From contig NZ_RJUD01000027.1 in NCBI RefSeq assembly GCF_024343675.1, positions 1-32,591 of the forward strand: a stretch of 32,591 bases of DNA, read 5' to 3'. The notes below the pieces were generated by a model. It did not search any database and was not told the origin of the DNA. It saw nothing but the letters and a program-made list of their open reading frames with translations. Source of the stretch: Lacihabitans sp. CS3-21. GTDB lineage: Bacteria > Bacteroidota > Bacteroidia > Cytophagales > Spirosomataceae. This document shows, in pieces, positions 16,950 to 25,787 of this stretch; the first letter of the stretch is position 1; each line of letters opens with the position of its first letter. The position numbers and the translations under genes were made by a program.

Positions 16950-18665
16950 TTATAGTTCTTTCTTTTTCAGGGATTTTACTGCAAAATCAGCAGCACGGGC
17001 CGTCAATGCCATATAGGTAATTGAAGGATTTACACAAGAGGCTGATGTCATGGCAGCACCATCGGTCACAAAGACATTTTTACAATCATGAACTTGATTG
17101 AAGGCATTCAGAACCGAAGTCTTTGGATCACGACCCATACGTGCCGTTCCCATATCGTGTATTCCTAAACCCATGTGCGTTGGTCGGTCGTAGGAAGTAA
17201 CATTTTTAAAACCTGCGGTTTCTAACATTTCAACGGCACTGGCTACGATGTCTTTACGCATGGCCCAATCGTTTTCTACAAAAGCAGCATCTGTTACGAT
17301 CATAGGTATTCCCCATTTGTCTTTTTTGTTAGGGTCAAGATAAATTCTATTGTTGGGGTCAGGTAAAATTTCACCGAAACCACCAATTCTAATATTCCAA
17401 GGGCCGGGTTTAGTCAGATTTTGTTTAAAATCATCACCAAATCCGTCGGCACTAATTCCCCTCTCCCATCCTTCACGACTAGCACCACCTTGGTATCCGA
17501 AACCTCTAAGGTAGGAAGTTTGTTTATCGTCGCCCCAGTTTCGGAAACGAGGAATATACATGGCATTTGGACGTTGCCCAAAAACATAATCATCCTCAAA
17601 TCCATCTACAGTAGCCGACGCACCTGAACCCAATTGATGGTCCATGAGGTTTCTACCTACTTGGTCGCTGTCGTTACCAAATCCATTTTGGAAACGATTT
17701 GATTTCGAGTTCAACATCAAAGCAGCCGTATTGATAGAACCAGCATTTAGGAAGATTATTTTGGCAAAATATTCTTCAGTTTGCATGTTATTTTGGTTGA
17801 TAATTCGAACGCCCGTGGCACGTTTCTTCTGCTCATCGTAAATGATTTCAGAAACGATGGAATCGTGCAAGATACTCAAACGGTTGGTTCGCATAGCTGC
17901 TGGAATTGATCCAGACAAGGAACTATAATAAGCTCCGTAGGGACAACCTCTTTGGCATTTGCTTCGGTATTGGCAAGATGCTCGACCTAAAGCTGTGTGA
18001 ATGTCTTGCGGTTGTGTAAGATTTGCAACCCGACCCACCGTAACAGGTCGATTGAATCTTTCCATCATTTTATTTTTGAAATGAACTTCAGGAGCAAATA
18101 GCGGCATAGCTGGTAAAAAATGACCATCTGGCAAAACCTCTAAGCCTTCCTTCTGCCCACTAATGCCCACAAATTTCTCTACATGTGTGTACCACGGCTC
18201 TAAATCTTCATATCGGATTGGCCAGTCAATGCCAATACCTTCTTTAGCGTTTGCTTCAAAATCATGTTTTCCCCATCGGTACGACTGTCGCCCCCAGTGC
18301 ATTGATTTACCGCCTGTATGATAAGCACGAATCCAATCAAAAGCACGCTTTTCAATGTATGGGTTTTCTTTATCATTGGTCAAATGATTTACCACTTCTT
18401 CACTACCAAGCCCTGGAAACCTACTATTTGCCCAACGCTCTTCCGCTGAAATATTGGTGGTTTTACCTCTGTGTTCAAACTCCCAAGGTTCTTTCATGGC
18501 GGTGTCATAGTCTTCTACATGCTTGATTTCATGACCACGTTCAATCATCAATACTTTTAGACCTCTTTCTGTAAGTTCTTTTGCAGCAAAACCTCCCGAC
18601 ATTCCTGAGCCTACCACAATGGCATCAAACGTATTATTTTTATTTGCTTTAATATTTAAATTCAT
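16950..18665 (-). CDS. GMC-family FAD-dependent oxidoreductase (glucoside/gluconate dehydrogenase type)
   Basis: 571 aa. The N terminus binds FAD: VVGSGMSGG with G19, G21, G24 and E42 at the end of the second strand. Active-site residues are H503 (GIHDMGTARMG) and N546 (CVNPSITYMAL). A Cys group, C231, C237 and C241 (CQYRSKCQRGC), resembles the region that carries an iron-sulfur cluster in the catalytic subunit of FAD glucose dehydrogenases. No signal peptide is present. The partner at 18834-19376 (subunit 3 family) carries a Tat signal, so the pair is probably exported together by hitchhiking. It would oxidise a sugar hydroxyl, possibly at C3, and pass electrons to a cytochrome c. It is 168 bp downstream of the partner gene. 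Confidence 0.88.
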   Translation of the reverse strand: MNLNIKANKNNTFDAIVVGSGMSGGFAAKELTERGLKVLMIERGHEIKHVEDYDTAMKEPWEFEHRGKTTNISAEERWANSRFPGLGSEEVVNHLTNDKENPYIEKRAFDWIRAYHTGGKSMHWGRQSYRWGKHDFEANAKEGIGIDWPIRYEDLEPWYTHVEKFVGISGQKEGLEVLPDGHFLPAMPLFAPEVHFKNKMMERFNRPVTVGRVANLTQPQDIHTALGRASCQYRSKCQRGCPYGAYYSSLSGSIPAAMRTNRLSILHDSIVSEIIYDEQKKRATGVRIINQNNMQTEEYFAKIIFLNAGSINTAALMLNSKSNRFQNGFGNDSDQVGRNLMDHQLGSGASATVDGFEDDYVFGQRPNAMYIPRFRNWGDDKQTSYLRGFGYQGGASREGWERGISADGFGDDFKQNLTKPGPWNIRIGGFGEILPDPNNRIYLDPNKKDKWGIPMIVTDAAFVENDWAMRKDIVASAVEMLETAGFKNVTSYDRPTHMGLGIHDMGTARMGRDPKTSVLNAFNQVHDCKNVFVTDGAAMTSASCVNPSITYMALTARAADFAVKSLKKKEL

Positions 18666-18833
18666 GATTCGATTTACGATTGGTTCGATTTACGATTGGT
18701 TCGATTTAAGATTGGTTCGATTTATGATTAATTTGATTTGATTATTATAATTGACGACAGATTCGTTTTACAATTCGGTTTACCTCTAATAATAGCTACG
18801 AATATTCGTAAATCGTCATTCTAAAATCTTAAA
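18666..18833. repeat. 16-bp tandem repeat and low-complexity spacer between the two dehydrogenase genes
   Basis: CGATTTACGATTGGTT recurs about 3.5 times with small changes from 18667 to about 18730. The rest (about 18790-18833) has AATATTCGTAAATCGTCATT-like sequence of the same word family and runs into the subunit-3 stop codon. Confidence 0.8.
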
Positions 18834-19376
18834 TCAATAAGCATAAGATTTTTGATTGGGTTTTAGTTTGATGAGTTCAAGTTTGCCTGGAATTTGGACA
18901 TACTGAAATGAAGCCTTTAAACCTGCTTCAGAAGTGAAATAGCCTAAAAGTGTAAGTTCTTTTATCAATCGCCAAAAGGGAGTCGATTTACTCTTCATCT
19001 TCTTGGTTTCTTGTTCTAAAAACTTCAAAACGCCCTTCCTTTCATCCGAATTTAAACTTAAAAACTTCACTTTTTCCAATGAAGCCAAACCCTCCATAAA
19101 ACTCTCTTGATCAGGCTCCTTGTAACAATCCTTCAGCATCATTTCTATGAATGCGGGCACACCCACATCCTTGGCTCCGGGAGTTTCAGTTTTGGGAATG
19201 ATAATTTCAGCAATTTCGGCCACCATCTTTTGTTGTATGTCTGTCAAAATAAAAACTGCTCCTGCTTTATTTGGAGATGTAGATTGTTCCCAGTGGTTCA
19301 TGGCCATCAGTGAGGATGCGGAGAAGGTGCCACCCAACATCAAGGCTACATTTTTAATGACCTCTCGTCTATTCAT
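18834..19376 (-). CDS. Gluconate 2-dehydrogenase subunit 3-family protein (Tat signal)
   Basis: 180 aa. The N terminus MNRREVIKNVALMLGG has the twin Arg (R3, R4) of a Tat signal, followed by a hydrophobic stretch. The rest (IQQKMVAEIAEIIIPKTETPGAKDVGVPAFIE) is the family core. Such small subunits pair with GMC flavoproteins: they carry the Tat signal for both and stabilise the complex in the periplasm. The GMC gene follows on the same strand. A TATATTTG box on the minus strand (19410-19417) lies 33 bp upstream of the ATG and fits a -7 element. The stop codon is abutted by low-complexity sequence. Confidence 0.85.
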   Translation of the reverse strand: MNRREVIKNVALMLGGTFSASSLMAMNHWEQSTSPNKAGAVFILTDIQQKMVAEIAEIIIPKTETPGAKDVGVPAFIEMMLKDCYKEPDQESFMEGLASLEKVKFLSLNSDERKGVLKFLEQETKKMKSKSTPFWRLIKELTLLGYFTSEAGLKASFQYVQIPGKLELIKLKPNQKSYAY

Positions 19377-19832
19377 TTTTTGTTTTTAATAAGGTTGAAT
19401 ACCAATTAGCAAATATATTTATTGAATTTAGAAATTAACACACAAGTCTATATATTCTTTTCAATTGAAATATAAGAAACTACATGCATCATTAATTAAA
19501 TAAGCTTTTCTTGAGAATATCTATTTTAGGAGGCAAATCTATAACTCCGCTTTTTTCTAGAAAATCTAGATTAAATGATTCTATTTTATCAAACCTATAG
19601 ATTATAAATTTTAAAATAAGATTGGGGAAAAGAGAATTTTTAGAGCAAATTATAAATATGAAATTGTTTTAAATGCAAAAAGAAATGAGTCTTCAAGTTG
19701 TTAGAATAATGTACCTTTTTGTTTTTAAAGTTCAGAAAGCCAATCGATTGGTTAGTGAATAGATATATTGTTGTTTTGACATTAAAAATAAATAATTTCT
19801 TTATTTTTATATCCTAAAACATTAAACAAAAA
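19377..19832. other. 456-bp AT-rich intergenic region between divergent genes
   Basis: No gene is evident. It holds a TATATTTG -7 box for the minus-strand gene (19410-19417) and a perfect 12-bp palindrome, CCAATCGATTGG (19740-19751), 81 bp before the DinB ATG. The palindrome could be an operator, or chance. Confidence 0.5.
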
Positions 19833-20360
19833 ATGAAAAAACTTAAACTTGTACTTTCTCTCATGGTGGCCTTTTTGGCTTTTCAATCTGCAAAAGCACA
19901 ATCTATCGACGAAATGGTGAAGGAATGGGAAAGAGCCAAGGCTTACACCAAAGAGTATTTGGATGCGATGCCTGCTGACAAATATGACTTGAAACCAACG
20001 CCTGAAATGCGTTCTTTTGCAGAACAAATGCTACATTTTACAGACGCCAACTATGCTTTTGCAGCTGCAGCTACAGGAGAAAAAAGTCCAATTGGGCAAG
20101 GTGAATCAGAAAAATCTGCTGATAAATCAAAAGAAAATACGACAAAGTTGGTTATGGCAGGCTATGATTTTGTGATTAATGGAATCAAGAAAATGAACCC
20201 AGCTGTTTTGGGTGAAAATGTAAAAATGTTTGGTCGTTTTGAGATGACAAAAGGCATGGCCATAACCAAATGCTTTGAGCACCAAACCCACCATAGAGGA
20301 CAAACCACAGTTTATATCCGCTTGGCAGGAGCAAAACCGCCACAGGAGAAGTTATTTTAA
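19833..20360 (+). CDS. Secreted DinB-family protein
   Basis: 175 aa with a signal peptide (1-23, ending AKAQ), unlike most DinB proteins, which are cytoplasmic. The four-helix DinB fold carries the metal triad H68 (EQMLHFTDANY) and H150 with H154 (HQTHHRGQ, an HxxxH pair), so a divalent metal site is likely. DinB-family proteins include thiol transferases and damage-inducible proteins; the reaction here is unknown. Export to the periplasm is read from the signal peptide. A strong terminator follows the gene. Confidence 0.85.
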   Translation: MKKLKLVLSLMVAFLAFQSAKAQSIDEMVKEWERAKAYTKEYLDAMPADKYDLKPTPEMRSFAEQMLHFTDANYAFAAAATGEKSPIGQGESEKSADKSKENTTKLVMAGYDFVINGIKKMNPAVLGENVKMFGRFEMTKGMAITKCFEHQTHHRGQTTVYIRLAGAKPPQEKLF

Positions 20361-20373
20361 GAATTTTTTTAAC

Positions 20374-20412
20374 AAAAGATAGGACTTTCTACAAAAGGAA
20401 GTCCTATCTTTT
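20374..20412 (+). terminator. Intrinsic terminator after the DinB gene
   Basis: AAAAGATAGGACTT (20374-20387) pairs with AAGTCCTATCTTTT (20399-20412), a perfect 14-bp stem with an 11-nt loop, then further T. It lies just past the stop at 20360. Confidence 0.88.
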
Positions 20413-20504
20413 TATTCCAAGACTCCATTTAGGAGCTGATTGGATTTATTCTAAAGTTTTCTTATTTTCAAGAAACCCTTGGCATTTAATTCTAAAATTC
20501 ACTT

Positions 20505-20533
20505 TTTGTCAAACTTGGGTTTCTTTAGTTTTG
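20505..20533 (+). promoter_or_regulatory. Bacteroidota-type promoter of the YbjJ-like MFS gene
   Basis: TTTG (20505-20508) and TAGTTTTG (20526-20533), separated by 17 bp, fit the -33 and TAnnTTTG -7 elements. The ATG at 20551 is 17 bp past the -7 box, giving a very short leader. Confidence 0.6.
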
Positions 20534-20550
20534 TGACAAATATTTCATAA

Positions 20551-21714
20551 ATGAAAAACAAGAACCTACTCGTCAATAGAATTGCTGTATCCACTTTCTT
20601 TTTTGTAAACGGTTTTTTATATGCCAACTGGACTGCTCGTTTACCCGAACTTCAACGTTTTTTCGGACTTAACAATGCTCAACTAGGTACGGTTTTGTTC
20701 TGTATCGCTTTGGGTTCCATGGTTTCTATGCCCTTTGCAGGATGGTTGGGAAGCAGATTCGGTTCAGACAAAATCCTTAAAATTGTAGCTATTTTATTTT
20801 GTTTGTCTATACCGATGGTGGCCATTTCTCAAAACGAATGGATTATCCGTCTCTGTTTTTTCTTTCTTGGAGCCGCTTCCGGTTCCATGGATGTCACTAT
20901 GAATGGTCAGGCGGTTTTGGTTGAAAGACTTTGGGGGAAAATCATTTTTTCTTCCTTTCATGCTATTTTTAGTATCGGCATGGCTTTGGGAGCAGCTGCG
21001 GGAGGTATTTTTTCTAGTTTCGAAGTTAGGCTTCAAGCCCATTTATTTGTCATAGGTCTTTTGGGCATTCTTCCAATATTGTGGGCTTCCACACAACTGA
21101 TTAAAGACCAAAAACATGAACCCGAAATTTTAAAGTCAAATGTAAAAACAGACAATTTCTTGGCATTCAAAACAATTCTTCCTTTTGGAATCCTGGCATT
21201 TTGCTGCATGACTGGTGAAGGTGCTATGGTAGACTGGTCAGCTATTTTTATGAACACGGTGGTGGGGCAAAGCGAAGTAATTAGTGCCTGGGCATTTGGT
21301 ATTTTCGGAGTATCCATGACCATTGGTCGAATATTTGGTGACTTTTTTACACTAAAATTGGGAAAACAAAAATTGATGTTGATTGACGCTATGTTGGCTA
21401 TTGTGGGATTAGCTATGGCTCTAACTTTTGTTTCGGTATGGAGTACTTTTGTTGGCTTCTTTTTGGTGGGTTTAGGACTTTCTACTATTGTCCCAATTGT
21501 GTTTTCGTCCGCCGGAAACCTCAAAAACATTAGTCCATCTGCCGGTATTTCTATGGCTACTTCAATAGGCTACACAGGCTTTTTTATAGGACCTCCCGCC
21601 ATTGGTTTTTTGGCAGAGACATTTGGACTAAGAGTTGGCCTTGGGTTTGTTTTGGGTTTGTTTTTAATAATGGCCATTGTGTTGTTGAAAATTTCTAATA
21701 AAAATAAAGTTTAA
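20551..21714 (+). CDS. MFS transporter, YbjJ-like
   Basis: 387 aa with about 12 membrane segments. AGWLGSRFGSDK (near 63-75) is the loop signature between segments 2 and 3. GAASGSMDVTMNGQAVLVE and GEGAMVDWSAIFM are features I associate with the YbjJ group of the major facilitator superfamily. Inner-membrane; probably an exporter or a sugar/metabolite transporter, with no clear substrate. It has its own promoter after the DinB terminator, so it is a separate transcription unit. Its stop codon overlaps the edge of the decayed gene on the other strand (21711). Confidence 0.85.
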   Translation: MKNKNLLVNRIAVSTFFFVNGFLYANWTARLPELQRFFGLNNAQLGTVLFCIALGSMVSMPFAGWLGSRFGSDKILKIVAILFCLSIPMVAISQNEWIIRLCFFFLGAASGSMDVTMNGQAVLVERLWGKIIFSSFHAIFSIGMALGAAAGGIFSSFEVRLQAHLFVIGLLGILPILWASTQLIKDQKHEPEILKSNVKTDNFLAFKTILPFGILAFCCMTGEGAMVDWSAIFMNTVVGQSEVISAWAFGIFGVSMTIGRIFGDFFTLKLGKQKLMLIDAMLAIVGLAMALTFVSVWSTFVGFFLVGLGLSTIVPIVFSSAGNLKNISPSAGISMATSIGYTGFFIGPPAIGFLAETFGLRVGLGFVLGLFLIMAIVLLKISNKNKV

Positions 21715-22060
21715 GAATTTGCAAGTATTGTTATTGAGTGTAAAAAACCAAATTTTGGGTAGTCTGCTAAAAGAATAAATCGAGTAACGTATTTTTCAAA
21801 AACCAACTTAACGCGTAGACCATCATTCAAAGTAAACCTAAACTCAGACAGAGAGCTGATTCTATTGCCACCATTGATGTTAAAAATAGCTGCTGATTTG
21901 CCCAATCAAAAAGTAGAAACAAACGAAAATCCATGGTTGATCAAGCTTGTAATTCCTCTAAAATTCATCGTACTGTCTATAGTTTGCCCAAACATTCTTT
22001 GAACGCTAAAAAGGAGTAAAAAATTAGGCTAACAAATAGAAATATAACGATAAGGAATCT
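21711..22060 (-). pseudogene. Decayed gene for a small exported protein
   Basis: From ATG 21995 a frame reads MFGQTIDSTMNFRGITSLIN then HGFSFVSTF, hits TGA at 21906-21908, and continues in the same frame as LGKSAAIFNINGGNRISSLSEF to a stop at 21711. Upstream, about 22060-22000 in another frame reads RFLIVIFLFVSLIFYSFLAF, a signal-peptide-like stretch without a start codon. So three lesions are suggested: lost start, frameshift near 22000, and a Ser-to-stop change. The pattern TMNFRGI ... LGKSAAIFN resembles a Bacteroidota outer-membrane family I recall with the motif LGKPAAIFN; this is memory and unverified. It lies in the 514-bp gap between the MFS gene and the monooxygenase. Confidence 0.5.
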
Positions 22061-22228
22061 TTAAAGACCTCAAATAAGAATAGTTTAATATTTCAAAATT
22101 ATAGCTAAAAAAAGGGGGAAATCTACAGATTAAATAGAAAAACTGCGAAAATCAAACGATTGATCTTGTTAATTAGATGATATCATCGACTCCTTTATTA
22201 ATAAGTGGATAAATCAAGAATAAGGCAT

Positions 22229-23221
22229 TTAGTCAACATTAAGTGCTTCATTTAAGATCGAAAAAGATTTTAACTTTGCATCCATACCGAAAATATGTGA
22301 CGCTACCATCAATTCATCTATCTCAGTTTCAGCTATGAATTGGGAGAGACTTTTCTTTAGGGTTTCCTTACTTCCGTAAAAAGTACAGGAAAGCATGTTG
22401 TTTACGGCATTTTTAACTTCTGGAATATTGTAACTCTCTGGAAAAGAACCTGCTGGCCTTAGAGGCTTGCGTGTGTTGGTTATAATTCCAACAAAAAGAT
22501 TGAGCAAACTACTCAATAAAAAATTTGCTTCATCGTCGGTATCTGCACCAATGACATTCACGCAGGCCATTACATAAGGTCTTTGTAGAGCAGTTGATGG
22601 CTTGAAATTGCTACGATAAATTTGAATGGCCGCACGAAATTGTGCAGGTGCAAAATGTGACGCAAAAGCATAGGGAAGTCCCATTTCTGCAGCCAAATAG
22701 GCACTGTCGGTACTCGAACCCAATATCCACAGCGGTATATCTAAGCCTTCGCCCGGAAATGCCCGCACTTTGGCATCGGCATTGTCATCGCTAAAATATG
22801 TTTGCAGTTGACGTACATCTCTCGGGAACGAATGGGCTGTTTCTTGATTTCTCCTTAAAGCCATGGCTGTGACTTGGTCGGAACCCGGTGCACGACCCAA
22901 TCCCAAGTCTATTCGACCAGGATAAATAGTTTCGAGCGTGCCAAACTGTTCCGCTATGACCAATGGGCTATGGTTAGGCAACATTATTCCGCCTGAACCT
23001 ACTCGGATATTTTTGGTTTTTCCTGCCACATGGCCAATCAAAATCGAGGTAGCCGAGCTGGCAATGTATTCCATATTGTGGTGTTCGGCCATCCAAATAC
23101 GCTGATAACCAATCGACTCCACGTATTGGGCTATTTTTACGGTATTGCTAATGGCAGTGCGGTGGTTTCCTCCTTCCACTACAGTGGCGAGTTCAAGGAC
23201 AGATAAAGGTATTTTGGTCAT
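22229..23221 (-). CDS. LLM-class FMN-dependent monooxygenase (YhbW-like)
   Basis: 330 aa, a luciferase-like TIM barrel. Motifs: AEHHNM (45-50), then [20 protein letters not shown] and [17 protein letters not shown] ending near residue 116, hallmarks of the YhbW-like subgroup that uses FMNH2 supplied by a reductase. It would oxidise a small organic molecule. A TACATTTG box on the minus strand at 23281-23288, 60 bp upstream of the ATG, fits a -7 promoter element. The substrate is unknown; it stands alone between the decayed gene and a secreted hypothetical. Confidence 0.88.
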   Translation of the reverse strand: MTKIPLSVLELATVVEGGNHRTAISNTVKIAQYVESIGYQRIWMAEHHNMEYIASSATSILIGHVAGKTKNIRVGSGGIMLPNHSPLVIAEQFGTLETIYPGRIDLGLGRAPGSDQVTAMALRRNQETAHSFPRDVRQLQTYFSDDNADAKVRAFPGEGLDIPLWILGSSTDSAYLAAEMGLPYAFASHFAPAQFRAAIQIYRSNFKPSTALQRPYVMACVNVIGADTDDEANFLLSSLLNLFVGIITNTRKPLRPAGSFPESYNIPEVKNAVNNMLSCTFYGSKETLKKSLSQFIAETEIDELMVASHIFGMDAKLKSFSILNEALNVD

Positions 23222-23343
23222 TGGATGAGCGTGCTTTCATTAACAACCCGAAGTACATTTGGAAAGTTTGCCTAAGTGTTCAAATGTATGAAAAACTTTT
23301 ATCCAGCATAAATTCAACAACCTTTCATTCACCAAAGCTTTAA

Positions 23344-24018
23344 TCAGAAAAACTCTGCACGCAAAAATGTTCCAAAATTGTTTTCTCTGTGTTTGGTAGG
23401 TCCATAAAAATCAAAATTATTACCCAAACCAAATTGATAGTTTTTATAGCTGGTTCCAAACCTTAAATAGACATAGCTTCGATTATGAGAATTTGCTGAA
23501 GGTGTATAGTCTATAACCGTTTGGATGCGGGAGTAAAGTCCCCAATGATCTTTAAATTTTGGTTTAAATTCCAGTAGTGAGAAATTTTCGAAATGATGAC
23601 TTTCTGTCAATCCCATTTGAGGCTGAATTACCACCAAAAGTTTGGGGTCTGAATGTACAAACTGCAAACCCGCCGTAGGCTTAAAACCTGCAAAATGATT
23701 GATAGAAAATCCAGTAACCCCTGAAAGTTTTTTCCAAACTTTTGCCGTAAAAAGTGATTGTGAAAATATTTCATTTTTGGATACCACATTTTTATAATCA
23801 GCAAAAAAAGTAGTGACATTAAAAAAACCAAACCTGCTAGTAGGCCTAAATTTCTTGGTAGTATTCAATTGAAAATTAAGTCCTCTATCGCCCAACATCA
23901 ATTCTACAGGCATCGGCGGAGTTGGGTGGGATTTCACTTCGGTAGTTTGTGCCAAAATGGAAGTGGACACTAAAATAAAAATTAGAAACTTAATGGATTT
24001 TAAAGAGAAATTTTTCAT
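23344..24018 (-). CDS. Secreted hypothetical protein, probable outer-membrane beta-barrel
   Basis: 224 aa from the ATG at 24018 (the frame also opens at a TTG one codon earlier). A signal peptide ends near ILAQ (residue 24). The rest alternates polar and hydrophobic residues with many aromatics (SRFGFFNVTTFFADY, YVYLRFGTSYKNYQFGLG) and ends in a Phe, AEFF, as outer-membrane strands do. I do not recognise a family. It is 122 bp upstream of the monooxygenase gene on the same strand; that gap holds the monooxygenase's probable -7 box. Confidence 0.7.
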   Translation of the reverse strand: MKNFSLKSIKFLIFILVSTSILAQTTEVKSHPTPPMPVELMLGDRGLNFQLNTTKKFRPTSRFGFFNVTTFFADYKNVVSKNEIFSQSLFTAKVWKKLSGVTGFSINHFAGFKPTAGLQFVHSDPKLLVVIQPQMGLTESHHFENFSLLEFKPKFKDHWGLYSRIQTVIDYTPSANSHNRSYVYLRFGTSYKNYQFGLGNNFDFYGPTKHRENNFGTFLRAEFF

Positions 24019-24021
24019 CAA

Positions 24022-24418
24022 AGATATAAATATGCTTAAAATAGATTCGGTAATATTTTAAGTACAAAAATACGTACATCACATTTTACATCTTAATGAT
24101 TTTTATTGTTTAAGTTAAAAAAAATTATACTATCAGAAGCACGATTACGAAAAATAAAGACCAATCGAAATTATTGGTCTATAGTAAAATTCTACTTGGC
24201 TTAAAGAAAAAAGCTCAGCAATATGTTTTTTTTCCAATTAATTGCAAACCCAAAGAATCGATTTATTCTAAGGTTTTTGTACCATTATTTGAGAAAAAGA
24301 CATGACCGAATTAAAAACTAGAAAAATAGATTTTTCTTTCAAAAATTCTGCTTAAAATGAAACATCAAAATTTACCCATACTTTTACAGAATTGTAACAA
24401 AGATAAATAGTTGCAATA
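24022..24418. other. 397-bp AT-rich intergenic region
   Basis: No gene seen. It contains an 8-bp stem, AGACCAAT (24158-24165) with ATTGGTCT (24173-24180), followed on the minus strand by T-rich sequence, a possible terminator for the small gene at 24419 though some 240 bp from its stop. Confidence 0.45.
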
Positions 24419-24664
24419 TTAGCATTTTACATTTGCAAATGGGTCACGAATTATCCAATTGCCTTGTTTTGATTTTATCAAATCGGTCTCGAGAAATTCA
24501 TTATACTTCGTAATGAGGTTTCCTAAAACATCCTCATAAACAAGTGAAAGAGACTCGGTTTTTTTCTTAACAAGCACCACTTCTATTAAATCACAAACCA
24601 TGTTGAAATCTCTGATGGTTGGATTTTCGATATTGTAGCCATAAGTAGAGGAAAATGTATTCAT
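24419..24664 (-). CDS. Small hypothetical protein
   Basis: 81 aa from an ATG, mixed charged and hydrophobic, no signal peptide or membrane segment: DFNMVCDLIEVVLVKKKTES in the middle and a basic-to-aromatic end (KQGNWIIRDPFANVKC). No family recognised. It stands alone with long AT-rich flanks. It could be a real small protein or a chance frame; the length and codon use make it plausible. Confidence 0.5.
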   Translation of the reverse strand: MNTFSSTYGYNIENPTIRDFNMVCDLIEVVLVKKKTESLSLVYEDVLGNLITKYNEFLETDLIKSKQGNWIIRDPFANVKC

Positions 24665-25001
24665 ATAGATTCTATTATATTTTTTTGTTTTTGGTTAGGG
24701 TCTCTTAAGGAGGTCAACACACTAAGCATTTCACCAAAAAAGACTTGCGAAATATAGGGCAAAAATCATTCCATTTTTTGTGCCAATTCGCACTATCAAT
24801 GAGCAAGTTATGAGAAAATTTCATTATGGTACCGTTCAATAATTTTATTATTTACAATACTCCTTTTTTATTAATTTATTTTAACAAAAACTAGAAAAAA
24901 AACACAAATGCAAATAATTGGCAAGCAAGTAATAAACTAGAATACACCTTTTTTTAATCGAAATATTTTATTTAAATCCTATAATGTTTTTTGAATAGGA
25001 A
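24665..25001. other. 337-bp AT-rich intergenic region
   Basis: I see no gene, repeat or clear hairpin here. It lies between a minus-strand gene and a plus-strand gene, so it should hold two promoters, but no clean TTTG/TAnnTTTG pair was found. Confidence 0.4.
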
Positions 25002-25787
25002 ATGCTGAAATATCTTTGCTTATTGAAGACGAGTATAGCCGTAGATAAACTACAAATAATAAAATTGAAAAATAACCTCATTTACGTGGTACTGATATGC
25101 CTATCGATATCATGTGAAATATTCGCAGCATGGAATGCTGAAACTGGCATAAGAGCCATAGAAACTTTTATTTTTCGACAAGCCGTGACTTTAATCTTGG
25201 CTATGTGGTACTATCAAAGTCAAGGGTCAAAACTAACGAATCTGCAAAGGAATTTCCTGATGACGCTTTTAATTCCATTGATATTTGGGTTTTCGAGATA
25301 TTTCATACCTGACCCTTTGGCAATTAAAGTGAACGCTTTTTTTTATTTTAGTACCTATGTTTTGTGGATTCTCCAATTCAAATCACTTGGAGCAGAGTTT
25401 AAAATATCCAAATTTCCTTTTGCTTACTTTTTATTCATTCCACTCATTTTCGCCATTCCATTTTTGTATTATTTCTTTGTGTTATTTCCGATGTTAAATC
25501 ATGGAAACAAGGTATTGGTATTTTTGTTTGCCCTATTTGCAGCCAGTACATGTGTATATGTCTTGTTTTTGCCTACCACCAAAGACTTTTCTGGCCGACA
25601 TTTAATTATTTTCGGTATTTGGCTCACCGAATTTACACACATGATGCAGAGCTATTACCACTACAATAACGAAGGTCTATTTATTTATCCATTTGCAAGG
25701 ATATTACAAACATCCTCTTTCATCTTCTTATTGGTTGGAATGACTAGCTATTGCAGACGAAACTCAAGGATAATTATAGAATATTGA
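25002..25787 (+). CDS. Polytopic membrane protein, first of a tandem paralog pair
   Basis: 261 aa with about seven membrane segments (first near 27-44, the rest up to about 250). It is clearly homologous to the next gene (26105-26827) along almost the whole length: TFIFRQAVTLIL / TFIFRELVFVVL, LLIPLIFGFSRYFIP / LLIPLLLGVSRFIVP, FAASTCVYVLFLPTT / FASTACVYVLFLPST, NSRIIIEY / HSRIIIEN. The paralog begins at MKNYYFYVVL, which aligns with LKNNLIYVVL here, so translation may start at the TTG at 25065 and not the ATG at 25002. Acidic and His residues sit in or near segments (THMMQSYYHY). No family recognised. Confidence 0.8.
   Translation: MLKYLCLLKTSIAVDKLQIIKLKNNLIYVVLICLSISCEIFAAWNAETGIRAIETFIFRQAVTLILAMWYYQSQGSKLTNLQRNFLMTLLIPLIFGFSRYFIPDPLAIKVNAFFYFSTYVLWILQFKSLGAEFKISKFPFAYFLFIPLIFAIPFLYYFFVLFPMLNHGNKVLVFLFALFAASTCVYVLFLPTTKDFSGRHLIIFGIWLTEFTHMMQSYYHYNNEGLFIYPFARILQTSSFIFLLVGMTSYCRRNSRIIIEY

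Noticed and set aside
24019-24026. TATCTTTG -7 box directly before the ATG at 24018
   Set aside because: Transcription would start inside the coding sequence, so it is unlikely to be the working promoter.
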